The notes under the pieces are model-generated. The model made no database searches, was not told the origin of the DNA, and worked only from the letters and a program-made list of their open reading frames with translations. From Leptospiraceae bacterium (lineage in GTDB: Bacteria; Spirochaetota; Leptospiria; Leptospirales; Leptospiraceae), in the NCBI GenBank assembly GCA_022402465.1, contig JAKRSH010000017.1, forward strand, positions 124,001 to 188,000: DNA of 64,000 nucleotides, read 5' to 3'. Below are positions 56,807 to 64,000 of this stretch, in pieces; positions within the stretch are counted from its first letter, which is position 1, and every line of letters starts with the position of its first letter. The translations under genes were made by a program, and so were the position numbers.

Positions 56807-56838
56807 AAAAAAAAGCCCACAGTCTTTAAACTAAGGGC
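56807..56838 (-). terminator. Intrinsic terminator of recN
   Basis: On the minus strand GCCC (56835-56838) and GGGC (56815-56818) close a stem that also holds AGT/ACT pairs with a two-base mismatch, followed by eight T (56807-56814). It lies 24 bases after the recN stop and separates recN from exbB. Confidence 0.75.
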
Positions 56839-56861
56839 AGAATTCAAATACAGAGAGCGAA

Positions 56862-58571
56862 TCAGCTTGCTTTTCTCTTTAAGAGAACCTTAGCATGTTC
56901 TACAGCTGCTTGAGTAACTTCTTTACCTGAAATCATTTTAGCTAGTTCTAATGGCTTGTTTCTATTGCTTACTTGGTGGACTTTTGAAAATGTCCGACCT
57001 TCACGGATTTCCTTTTCAACTTTCCAATGAGTTTCAGCAACTGCCGCTATAGGCTGTGAATGGGTAATTACAAGAATTTGAGAATCTTTACTGAGCTTTT
57101 CTAAGCGATCTGCCATGGAAACTGCACCATCTCCACTGACACCGGTATCAATTTCATCAAAAACCAAAAGTTTATGAGAAGAGTGAGCCTTACCCATCAC
57201 ACTTCGAATGGCGAGCATAATTCGAGAAATCTCTCCACCAGATGCAACCTTACGTAAAGGTCTCGGTTTCTCACCAGCATTTGCTGAAAAGTAAAATTCA
57301 GCTTGGTCTAATCCAGAAGACAAAAGAACGTAATTCTTTTCGCCCTCTCTAAGTTCACCTTGAGGATCTTCTTCCCATCGTAGAACAATCTGAATTCTAG
57401 ATCCTTTCATTCCGAGTATTTCTAACTCTTTCTGGATTTCTTCCTCAAACTGAGAAAGGCCAAGCCGTCTAGCCTTAGAAAGGTCCATAGCAAGTTTTTT
57501 AATTCTGGAAAGCGATTCTAAATATTCAGCCTTAATTGTATGAATTGTTTCTTCTGTTCTCTCAATAGATTCCAATTCCTTTTTCCAAGATGGAATTTGA
57601 TCCAATACTTCTTCGATCCTAAGATTGTATTTTTTCTTAATACGTAAAAGTTCCTTGATCCTATGCTGAACTCCATCCAGTCTATCTGGAGAGAAAAACA
57701 CCTCTTCCTCCTCTTCTCGAACTGCAACCTTAATTGATTTCAATTGTTCATAAACATCTTTTAATTCATTATAAATTGAACCAAATTCGGAATGAATACC
57801 AGCTATTTTTTCAGAAGCTTGCAGAACTGAAGGAAAGTATTGTAGAATTGATTCTTCCGATTCATAAAGTAAATTTGAGATTGTTTTAAAATTTTCAAAA
57901 AGCTTTTCTCCATGGCTAAGAAGATTTTCCTCTTTCTCCAATTCTTCCAGTTCTCCTTCCTTAGGCTTTAATTGTTCTAATTCATGAAGTTGGAATTTAA
58001 GTTGTTCAGCTCGAACTTTACGAATCTCATCCCTAGTCTCTAAATCAGCTAGTTTCTTCTTGCAGGATTTAAAAAAGGCAAAAGCTGCCTTCATTTCGTC
58101 ACGTAAATGATCTAGGCCCGAATGCCTATCGAGAAATTCAAGTTGATTGGTTTTATCCAAAAGATAGAGTTGCTCATTTTGGTTATGGATATCACATAAT
58201 GTGGAACCAAATTCTCTAAGCAGAGTTAAGGAAGCTAAGGATTCACCAATAAAAATACGAGATTTTCCATCTTTTGATACTTCTTTACTAATTGATATTT
58301 CATTTCCAAAGTATTGGATTCCTTTTTCTGTAAGCCAATCTTTAGCATTTTGATTCTTGGTAAGAATAAATTTGGCTTGAAGAATATATCTATCTTTACC
58401 TTGTCGAATGTTGCTGGTTGAACATCTACCTCCAACCAAAGAGGAAATAGCATCGAGAATCAAGGATTTACCTGATCCTGATTCCCCAATTAAAACAGAT
58501 AGACCCTCATTGAAATTCAAATCCAATTCTTCGAATAGTGCAAAATCCTTAACATACAATGATTGAATCAT
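56862..58571 (-). CDS. recN: DNA repair protein RecN
   Basis: An SMC-like ATPase for double-strand-break repair, 569 residues. Walker A GESGSGKSLILDAI is at about 30-43; two long coiled-coil regions (about 155-215 and 295-370) flank the hinge; the C-terminal head holds the signature ASGGEISRIMLA and Walker B LLVFDEIDTGVSG. It lies alone between a terminator and the divergent patatin gene. I looked for the Leptospira LexA box (TTTG-N5-CAAA) in the upstream 146 bases and did not find an exact match. Confidence 0.97.
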   Translation of the reverse strand: MIQSLYVKDFALFEELDLNFNEGLSVLIGESGSGKSLILDAISSLVGGRCSTSNIRQGKDRYILQAKFILTKNQNAKDWLTEKGIQYFGNEISISKEVSKDGKSRIFIGESLASLTLLREFGSTLCDIHNQNEQLYLLDKTNQLEFLDRHSGLDHLRDEMKAAFAFFKSCKKKLADLETRDEIRKVRAEQLKFQLHELEQLKPKEGELEELEKEENLLSHGEKLFENFKTISNLLYESEESILQYFPSVLQASEKIAGIHSEFGSIYNELKDVYEQLKSIKVAVREEEEEVFFSPDRLDGVQHRIKELLRIKKKYNLRIEEVLDQIPSWKKELESIERTEETIHTIKAEYLESLSRIKKLAMDLSKARRLGLSQFEEEIQKELEILGMKGSRIQIVLRWEEDPQGELREGEKNYVLLSSGLDQAEFYFSANAGEKPRPLRKVASGGEISRIMLAIRSVMGKAHSSHKLLVFDEIDTGVSGDGAVSMADRLEKLSKDSQILVITHSQPIAAVAETHWKVEKEIREGRTFSKVHQVSNRNKPLELAKMISGKEVTQAAVEHAKVLLKRKAS

Positions 58572-58717
58572 ACAAAATACTCCTTTGATTGCTATACATA
58601 TGATTATGCAATATAATAAATAGTCAACATAAATATAGTATTATTTTGAAAAAATGCAAAAATATTTCATTTTTTTTGGATAGAATTTCCAGCTTTGGGA
58701 AATAGTTTAGTCCTATT

Positions 58718-60376
58718 ATGGCTCATCAACATTCTTTAGGAAAATACTATCTGGTTGAAGGAATCCCTATTTTTCACAATTTAAGTGAATCGGAAATTGA
58801 TACTGTTGCTGAGAAAATTCAAATTTTAGAATACAAAAAAGGGGAACTCATTTATACAGAAGGAAATTCTGATTCATATTTTTTTGCAATTACCCAAGGC
58901 TTAATTGAAGTTTTCAGAAAAAATTCTAACGATAAAATTGAGATTGTAGAGATCCTAAGAAAAGGAGATTATTTCGGTATAATTTCTTTACTTACTAACC
59001 AAGCTCATTCTACTAGTGCTCGCTGCCTAGAAGATACGAGAATCTTAAGAATGAATCCTGATGACTTTAGATCTGTGATTCAAGATGTACCAAGTCTAGG
59101 CCATTATTTTAGTAAAATCCTCTCTTTATCTTTAAAAGGTTCAGATTCCAAGGGTAAAGATGACATTAGAAACAGAACCTATGCCTATTGGGGTATAGAA
59201 AATCGCTCCAATCAATTTCTCCTTCCTTTAATGAATTATACTGAACATATATCTCAAAAGCAGCCCATTTTACTAAAATTTCAGAGGAACAAAGCTGAGC
59301 ATTCCACTCAATCTTATATAAAAATTTATAATACAATTTCTAAACCAAGAATTCGTGAAATCTTAGAAAGCTTTATAACAAAATTTGAATATGTATTTAT
59401 TGACCTTACAGATACTTTACCAGAAGTTCGGAGAACGCTTTTAGAGTTCATAGATTGTATTTATTTAGAAGATAAAATTTTATCAGAGCAGGATCAATTG
59501 AGAATCAAGGCAGATTTTCCTAATTTACAAATTGAAAAAGTAGATCTAGAAGATTCTTTTTTGCGAAGTCTTGCAAGAAAGATATCTGGAAAGAGAGTTG
59601 GCATAGCACTCGGTGGAGGAGCTGCCCTTGGTCTTTCCCAGATTGGGATTTTAAAAGTCTGCCAAGAAGAAAATTTAGAATTTGATATGATTTCTGGAAC
59701 AAGTATTGGTGCTGTGGTTGGTGCTTACTGGGCAGCAGGTTTTCCCTGGGAAGTTCTCTTGGAAGTTATCACAGAATTTGATTCCTTTTTTAAATTTTTT
59801 AAGTTTATGGACTTTTCTTTTCAAAAAGGATTGTTCTCAGGGAAGAACATTCGATCCCTATTGGAAAAACATTTAAAGGGATTGACTTTTGCTGATTTGA
59901 AGATTCCTTTAAAGCTTATCGCATGTGATATACTAACAAGAACCGAGGTGGAACTCTCAGAAGGAAATCTAGTTGATGCGATCATGGCATCAGTTGCTAT
60001 TCCTGGTGTTTTCTCCCCAATTCACCTTCCTGATGGCAGAGTGTTGGTAGATGGAGGAATTGTAAATCCCTTGCCCGTGTCTAGCTTATCCAAAGAAGGA
60101 ATTACTAGAATTATAGCAGTGAACTCTATGCCTTCATCAAGGATCACTGTCAAAGCAAATGATAAGAATCCATCAATAATGGATATAATTGTAAATAGTT
60201 TGTATTCACTTCAATATCGAATTGGAAAATATTCTGCCCAAGAAGCTGATGTCTACATCAATCCTGTAATGGAAAATTCTTCTTGGTATGAATTTTATAG
60301 AGGAAAGGAATTTATGGAATTCGGAGAGAAGAAAACTAAAGAAGTTCTGCCTGAAATTAAAGAACTATTTGATTAA
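58718..60376 (+). CDS. Cyclic-nucleotide-binding / patatin-like phospholipase (NTE-like)
   Basis: A 552-residue protein with a cyclic-nucleotide-binding domain (about 15-130, GELIYTEGNSDSYFFAITQGLIEVFRK), a linker of about 150 residues of unrecognised fold, and a patatin domain (about 290-500). The serine lipase dyad is complete: oxyanion loop GGGAALG (299-305), GTSIG with Ser329, and Asp445 in DGG. The combination resembles neuropathy target esterase (PNPLA6/7). It probably hydrolyses phospholipids near the inner membrane. The cNMP domain lacks no obvious strand, but ligand binding is not proven. Confidence 0.9.
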   Translation: MAHQHSLGKYYLVEGIPIFHNLSESEIDTVAEKIQILEYKKGELIYTEGNSDSYFFAITQGLIEVFRKNSNDKIEIVEILRKGDYFGIISLLTNQAHSTSARCLEDTRILRMNPDDFRSVIQDVPSLGHYFSKILSLSLKGSDSKGKDDIRNRTYAYWGIENRSNQFLLPLMNYTEHISQKQPILLKFQRNKAEHSTQSYIKIYNTISKPRIREILESFITKFEYVFIDLTDTLPEVRRTLLEFIDCIYLEDKILSEQDQLRIKADFPNLQIEKVDLEDSFLRSLARKISGKRVGIALGGGAALGLSQIGILKVCQEENLEFDMISGTSIGAVVGAYWAAGFPWEVLLEVITEFDSFFKFFKFMDFSFQKGLFSGKNIRSLLEKHLKGLTFADLKIPLKLIACDILTRTEVELSEGNLVDAIMASVAIPGVFSPIHLPDGRVLVDGGIVNPLPVSSLSKEGITRIIAVNSMPSSRITVKANDKNPSIMDIIVNSLYSLQYRIGKYSAQEADVYINPVMENSSWYEFYRGKEFMEFGEKKTKEVLPEIKELFD

Positions 60377-60390
60377 GAAGATTCTTCTAC

Positions 60391-61380
60391 TTATTCTCTA
60401 TCTGGAGAAAGAATTATAAAATTCTTAATCTCTTTATTAAGATCAGCTGGGAAACCATCATGTTGTATCCTTTCGGCGAAGGATATAGCTGCAGCAACAA
60501 TCATACCTGTAGTTATTCCCACAGGAAGTCCCTCCTTTTCCATTAAATCGGATTGGTAATGAATTGCAACTTCCTTGTTAATTGAAAGAAATTCATCAAC
60601 AACACTAGGATCAAAAATTTCGGGAAGTTGAACTTTTTTCTTTTGAACAAAATGTTCATGAAATAAAGAATTCTCGAAACCACTGAGTAAGATTTTTGTA
60701 GTTCTTGATTCTTTCATAGATCTTAAAAAGCGACCAATCCCTGTTACACTAGCTCCTGTTCCGCCTCCTGTAATCAGATAATCAACTCTGCCATTTAAAT
60801 CTCTATAGATCTCAGGTCCAGTTGTAGTAAAATGCTGGTTAGGATTTGCCATATTCCTGGTTTCGTCTGGATACCAAAAAGAAGAATCGCTAGATTTTTG
60901 TTTTATATACTGAAGAGGATCTATTTCTGTATATTCTAATTCTGCACCATAGTGTTTAAGTTTATAAGTATCTGAGGCAAGAATAGATTTGGGTAACACA
61001 GAGATTACCTTATATCCGAGAGTTCTTCCAGCCCATGAAATGGAAACTGAAGAAGAACCTGTTCCGGTTATGAGAATTTTAGATCCTGGTTTTAGTTTTC
61101 CTCTTCTTTCTGCATCCCGAATCATACCTAGGGAGGATCTATCTCTAAGACTTCCTGTTGGATTTTGGAATTCAGCTTTTAGATAAAATTGTATACCTTG
61201 AATATGGGAACCAATCTTGTTCAATCGAATGAGAGGAGTATTCCCGACTAAATCTAAAATTGAGTCCTTAATTGGAGTAGCAACATTTAGCTCTTTCCCA
61301 AATACACCTTGGATATCATTCAAGGCTGTTAAGATGCCATTTCCAAACTCGTCAATTGTTTTTGAAATGCCATCGAACAT
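60391..61380 (-). CDS. Cysteine synthase (CysK/CBS) fold protein lacking the PLP lysine
   Basis: A 329-residue relative of O-acetylserine sulfhydrylase. The fold markers are ILDLVGNTPLIRLNKI (about 41-56), NPTGSLRDRSS (73-83), ISGGGTG-like LITGGGTGASVTGIGRFL, and PVGITTGMIVAAA. The PLP Schiff-base Lys of the family (NPxxSVKDR) is Arg79 (codon 61144-61146, AGA). The substrate loop TSGNTG is GTGSSS (106-111). Residues 1-38 are an extra N-terminal region. It is therefore unlikely to make cysteine. It may be a regulator or bind another ligand. It follows the FKBP gene by three bases in the leuC-leuD run. Confidence 0.85.
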   Translation of the reverse strand: MFDGISKTIDEFGNGILTALNDIQGVFGKELNVATPIKDSILDLVGNTPLIRLNKIGSHIQGIQFYLKAEFQNPTGSLRDRSSLGMIRDAERRGKLKPGSKILITGTGSSSVSISWAGRTLGYKVISVLPKSILASDTYKLKHYGAELEYTEIDPLQYIKQKSSDSSFWYPDETRNMANPNQHFTTTGPEIYRDLNGRVDYLITGGGTGASVTGIGRFLRSMKESRTTKILLSGFENSLFHEHFVQKKKVQLPEIFDPSVVDEFLSINKEVAIHYQSDLMEKEGLPVGITTGMIVAAAISFAERIQHDGFPADLNKEIKNFIILSPDRE

Positions 61381-61383
61381 ATT

Positions 61384-61815
61384 TTATTTCACAGTTAATA
61401 ATTCAACTTCAAAATGCAAGACAGAATTTGCGGGAATAGGACCAACATTTCTAGCACCATAACCGAGACTTGGTGGAATAACCAATTTTCGAATTCCTCC
61501 TTCTCTCATCTTAAGGACTCCCTTATCCCAGCCTTGGATTACTTGGCCTTCACCAAGAACAAAAGTAAAAGGTGTTCCTCTATCTCTAGAAGAGTCAAAC
61601 TTTGTTCCATTTTCTAACTTACCAACATAATGAACAGTAACTTGAGTCCCTTTTAATGCTTCTTTTCCCTTACCGATTTTAATGTCTTTAATACCTAAAC
61701 TTTGAGCATACAAACCTACAGTCGTGAGGGCGATTGCAATGAAAAATAGTATATTAAACTTTCTAGTTACAGTTTTTCTTTGGAAAAAATTAATTTCACA
61801 ATTAGTTTCATTCAT
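61384..61815 (-). CDS. FKBP-type peptidyl-prolyl cis-trans isomerase, exported
   Basis: A 143-residue protein: signal sequence (hydrophobic [16 protein letters not shown], cleavage near YAQ) and an FKBP domain (about 50-142) with [38 protein letters not shown] and [22 protein letters not shown], showing the conserved active-site aromatic and Asp residues. It catalyses proline isomerisation in the periplasm. ATG 61815 is chosen because AAGGA lies about ten bases upstream; a longer frame starts at 61884 inside leuD. Confidence 0.92.
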   Translation of the reverse strand: MNETNCEINFFQRKTVTRKFNILFFIAIALTTVGLYAQSLGIKDIKIGKGKEALKGTQVTVHYVGKLENGTKFDSSRDRGTPFTFVLGEGQVIQGWDKGVLKMREGGIRKLVIPPSLGYGARNVGPIPANSVLHFEVELLTVK

Positions 61816-61862
61816 GATTTGTATGTCCTTATTAAATATCTGCACTAAGTCTTTAGACTGAT

Positions 61863-62486
61863 TCAATTCGTTTGGTAGAGCCATGGTTCTCTGGATTTTT
61901 GTAATTTTTCAAAATCTGTTATACTTGTTTCGAACCGTAAGGTAAGTCCAATATCATCCCAACCATTTAGTAGATTTTCTTTTCGAACAGGATCAACTTC
62001 AAAAGAATATTCTTTACCCTTAGGTGATACAACCTTTTGAGAAGGTAGATCAACTGTAATTTTGGAGCCTGGAGTTTTTATAACTTCTTCAAATAGCTCA
62101 TCTATTTCAGAAGACTTTAATACAACAGGAAGCATTCCATTTTTGAAACAATTATTATAGAAAATATCAGCATAACTAGGAGCAAGAATAGTTTTAAATC
62201 CAAAATCTTCTAATGCCCAAGGAGCATGTTCCCTGGATGATCCACAACCGAAATTATCTCGAGTAACAAGAACAGATGCGCCTTTGTAGCGTTCCTGGTT
62301 TAGCTCAAATTCAGGGTTCGGTTTCGTTCCTGCGTCATCAAGAAATCTCCAATCATGAAAAAGATGGATTCCAAAACCAGTTCGTTCAATTTTTCTAAGA
62401 AATTGTTTGGGAATGATAGCATCCGTATCTATGTTTGCTCGGTCAATGGTTACGGCAAGACCTTCGTGTTTTACAAATGGTTTCAT
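61863..62486 (-). CDS. leuD: 3-isopropylmalate dehydratase small subunit
   Basis: Swivel subunit of isopropylmalate isomerase in leucine biosynthesis; 207 residues. Motifs: [31 protein letters not shown] (conserved substrate loop) and [13 protein letters not shown]. It pairs with leuC one base upstream in the same direction. Length is typical of the bacterial LeuD that begins with MKPFVKHEG. Confidence 0.97.
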   Translation of the reverse strand: MKPFVKHEGLAVTIDRANIDTDAIIPKQFLRKIERTGFGIHLFHDWRFLDDAGTKPNPEFELNQERYKGASVLVTRDNFGCGSSREHAPWALEDFGFKTILAPSYADIFYNNCFKNGMLPVVLKSSEIDELFEEVIKTPGSKITVDLPSQKVVSPKGKEYSFEVDPVRKENLLNGWDDIGLTLRFETSITDFEKLQKSREPWLYQTN

Positions 62487-62487
62487 C

Positions 62488-63882
62488 TTAGTTCCACTTC
62501 CTTATATCAACAAATTTACCTTCAATTGCCGCAGCAGCAGCCATGGATGGACTCACTAAATGAGTGCGTCCACCTTTACCCTGTCTTCCTTCAAAATTTC
62601 TATTGCTAGTGGATGCACAACGATCACCAGGATCTAGAAAATCATCATTCATAGCAAGACACATAGAACAACCTGGATTACGCCACTGAAAACCAGCATT
62701 GATGAAGATCTTATCCAATCCTTCTTGTTCCGCTTGTCTCTTAACTCTTCCTGAGCCTGGAACAACGATAGCTTCTACCTTAGGAGAAACCTTCTTTCCA
62801 TTGATAGTTTTTGCTGCTAGACGTAAGTCTTCAATTCTAGAATTAGTACAGGATCCAATGAACACTTTGTTCACTTCTATATCAGAAATCTTAGTTCCAC
62901 CTTTGAGACCCATATAGGACAAGGCATTTTCAAAAGATTTCTTAGTCATTGAGTCTGTTTCTTGGGAAGGATCGGGAACATATCCAGTAACCTGAGTTAC
63001 TTGACCAGGAGAAGTTCCCCATGTAACCATAGGAGCAATTTCATCTGCTTTAAGTATGATAGTTTTGTCATATTTAGCTCCTGGATCTGAAACGTAAGAT
63101 TTCCATTTTGCAACAGCAGCATCCCAATCTTTGTCTTGGGGTGCAAAATCCTTTCCTTTTAAATATTCAAAAGTAATTTCATCCGGAGAAATTAAACCTG
63201 CTCTTGCTCCTGCTTCTATGGACATATTGCAAATTGTCATGCGAGATTCCATAGAAAGAGAATGAATTCCATCACCTGTATATTCAATCACATAGCCAGT
63301 CGCTCCATCGGTTCCTATCTTGCCAATAATCGCAAGAACGATATCCTTAGATGTTACCAAATCCGATATCTTTCCTTCTATACGGATTTCCATATTTTTG
63401 GGTTTCTTTTGAACCAAAGTTTGGGTAGCTAACACATGTTCTACTTCGGAGGTTCCTATTCCAAATGCAAGTGCACCAAAGGCTCCATGAGTGGATGTAT
63501 GTGAGTCTCCACAAACCAAGGTCATTCCTGGTTGAGTTACCCCCAATTCAGGAGCAATTACGTGTATGATTCCTTGGTCAGGGTGCTTAATATCATAAAG
63601 TCGAATTCCATTTTCTTTGCAGTTCTCAATTAAGGTTCTCATTTGGATTGCTGAAATTGGATCTGCAGAATCATAATCTCTAGTACGAGTAGAGACATTA
63701 TGATCCATAGTTGCTATGGTTGCATCAGGACGACGAACTTTCCTACCCGATATTCGCAATCCTTCGAAGGCTTGAGGACTTGTAACCTCGTGTATTAAAT
63801 GTCTATCAATATAAATAATGCTACTACCTTGGTCTTCATGAACCAAGTGGTCGTCCCAAATTTTCTCAAACATAGTCTTCAT
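62488..63882 (-). CDS. leuC: 3-isopropylmalate dehydratase large subunit
   Basis: Aconitase-family large subunit, 464 residues with the start at ATG 63882, which matches the usual LeuC length ([12 protein letters not shown]). A further in-frame ATG at 63909 would add nine residues. Cluster cysteines are present: IGSCTNSR and GCSMCLAMN (C-x2-C) for the 4Fe-4[15 protein letters not shown] and [19 protein letters not shown] are further signatures. With LeuD it converts 2- to 3-isopropylmalate. It leads the run that ends with the CysK-like gene. Confidence 0.97.
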   Translation of the reverse strand: MKTMFEKIWDDHLVHEDQGSSIIYIDRHLIHEVTSPQAFEGLRISGRKVRRPDATIATMDHNVSTRTRDYDSADPISAIQMRTLIENCKENGIRLYDIKHPDQGIIHVIAPELGVTQPGMTLVCGDSHTSTHGAFGALAFGIGTSEVEHVLATQTLVQKKPKNMEIRIEGKISDLVTSKDIVLAIIGKIGTDGATGYVIEYTGDGIHSLSMESRMTICNMSIEAGARAGLISPDEITFEYLKGKDFAPQDKDWDAAVAKWKSYVSDPGAKYDKTIILKADEIAPMVTWGTSPGQVTQVTGYVPDPSQETDSMTKKSFENALSYMGLKGGTKISDIEVNKVFIGSCTNSRIEDLRLAAKTINGKKVSPKVEAIVVPGSGRVKRQAEQEGLDKIFINAGFQWRNPGCSMCLAMNDDFLDPGDRCASTSNRNFEGRQGKGGRTHLVSPSMAAAAAIEGKFVDIRKWN

Positions 63883-63949
63883 AGGTGAATATAGGTCTCC
63901 TATGACCATAATTCAAAAAATATTCTTAGAGGTAAACTGAGAATTTGAT

Positions 63950-64000
63950 CTAAGGGGCGGTATAACCAGAAGAATAAGTTCCTGAAACAGCAGCGCAGGC
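63950..64000 (-). CDS. C-terminal end of an unidentified protein, cut by the window edge
   Basis: Only the last 16 codons before a TAG at 63950-63952 are visible in this frame (ending GTYSSGYTAP). The residues are small and polar, and no family can be named. It would lie upstream of leuC in the same direction. Whether it is coding cannot be decided from this fragment. Confidence 0.3.
   Translation of the reverse strand, partial: ACAAVSGTYSSGYTAP

Noticed and set aside
58572-58717. LexA box upstream of recN
   Set aside because: The closest sequence, TTTG...CAAA near 58645-58660, has a spacer of eight instead of five bases, so it does not match the known Leptospira motif.
63910-63949. Promoter or attenuator for leuC
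   Set aside because: The visible 40 bases show no leader peptide with Leu codons, no terminator stem and no clear -10/-35 pair.

Overview
The window reads as chromosomal core from a low-GC spirochaete of the Leptospiraceae, most like the genus Leptospira. The A+T-rich base composition, frequent TTG starts, LPS (Kdo, ADP-heptose-type kinase/transferase, Lpt) genes in a diderm with a type II secretion operon, B12-dependent ribonucleotide reductase and HPrK/HPr all fit. This is inferred from gene content; no database search was run. I see no insertion sequence, prophage, CRISPR array or rRNA. One tRNA gene is present.

Layout. 1-613: 5' part of a CoA-disulfide-reductase-like flavoprotein and tRNA-Asn(GTT), both on the minus strand. 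803-4483 (+): adenosylcobalamin-dependent ribonucleotide reductase with its own promoter. 4640-16764 (-): a twelve-gene type II secretion operon, gspC to gspN, preceded by a LysM/M23 peptidase (16830-17774) and a small lipoprotein. 18346-19917 (+): comM-type AAA+ gene. 19929-43574 (-): one very long colinear block. Read in its transcription direction it runs: heptose kinase and nucleotidyltransferase, pyrG, kdsA, lptC, lptA, lptB, rpoN, hprK, ptsH, ntrY-like, ntrX-like, a divergent uracil-DNA-glycosylase-like gene, priA, fmt, a PASTA protein, rpe, rpsP, khpA, rimM, trmD, rplS, rnhB, a FliK-like/FlhB-C-terminus-like pair, an HD-GYP-like protein, yraN and a 66-residue orphan. 43633-44250 (+): free-standing LON substrate-binding domain. 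44234-47709 (-): an orphan gene, acyl-CoA synthetase and a TlpA-like lipoprotein. 48137-56784 (-): exbB, exbD, bamA, uvrD/pcrA, a secreted orphan, cysQ-like, glycosyltransferase. 56862-58571 (-): recN. 58718-60376 (+): cNMP-binding/patatin protein. 60391-63882 (-): leuC, leuD, FKBP isomerase and a CysK-fold protein lacking its PLP lysine.

How the genes work together. The long block links Kdo and heptose supply, CTP synthesis and the Lpt bridge to sigma-54, a phosphocarrier sensor (HPrK/HPr) and an NtrYX-type two-component pair; the lpt-rpoN neighbourhood resembles the proteobacterial one. It then passes into the classical rpsP-rimM-trmD-rplS-rnhB translation cluster. BamA is placed directly behind an ExbB/ExbD pair.

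No wholly new multi-gene defence or mobile system is visible. The most notable content is a set of proteins that keep a fold but have lost defining residues: a CysK-like protein with Arg for the PLP lysine, an HD-GYP protein with Ala for the His of the HD pair, a PriA missing both halves of one zinc site, a UDG-like protein with altered catalytic motifs but four candidate cluster cysteines, and a CoADR-like flavoprotein lacking the redox cysteine. A possible FliK/FlhB-like specificity-switch pair also sits outside any visible flagellar locus.
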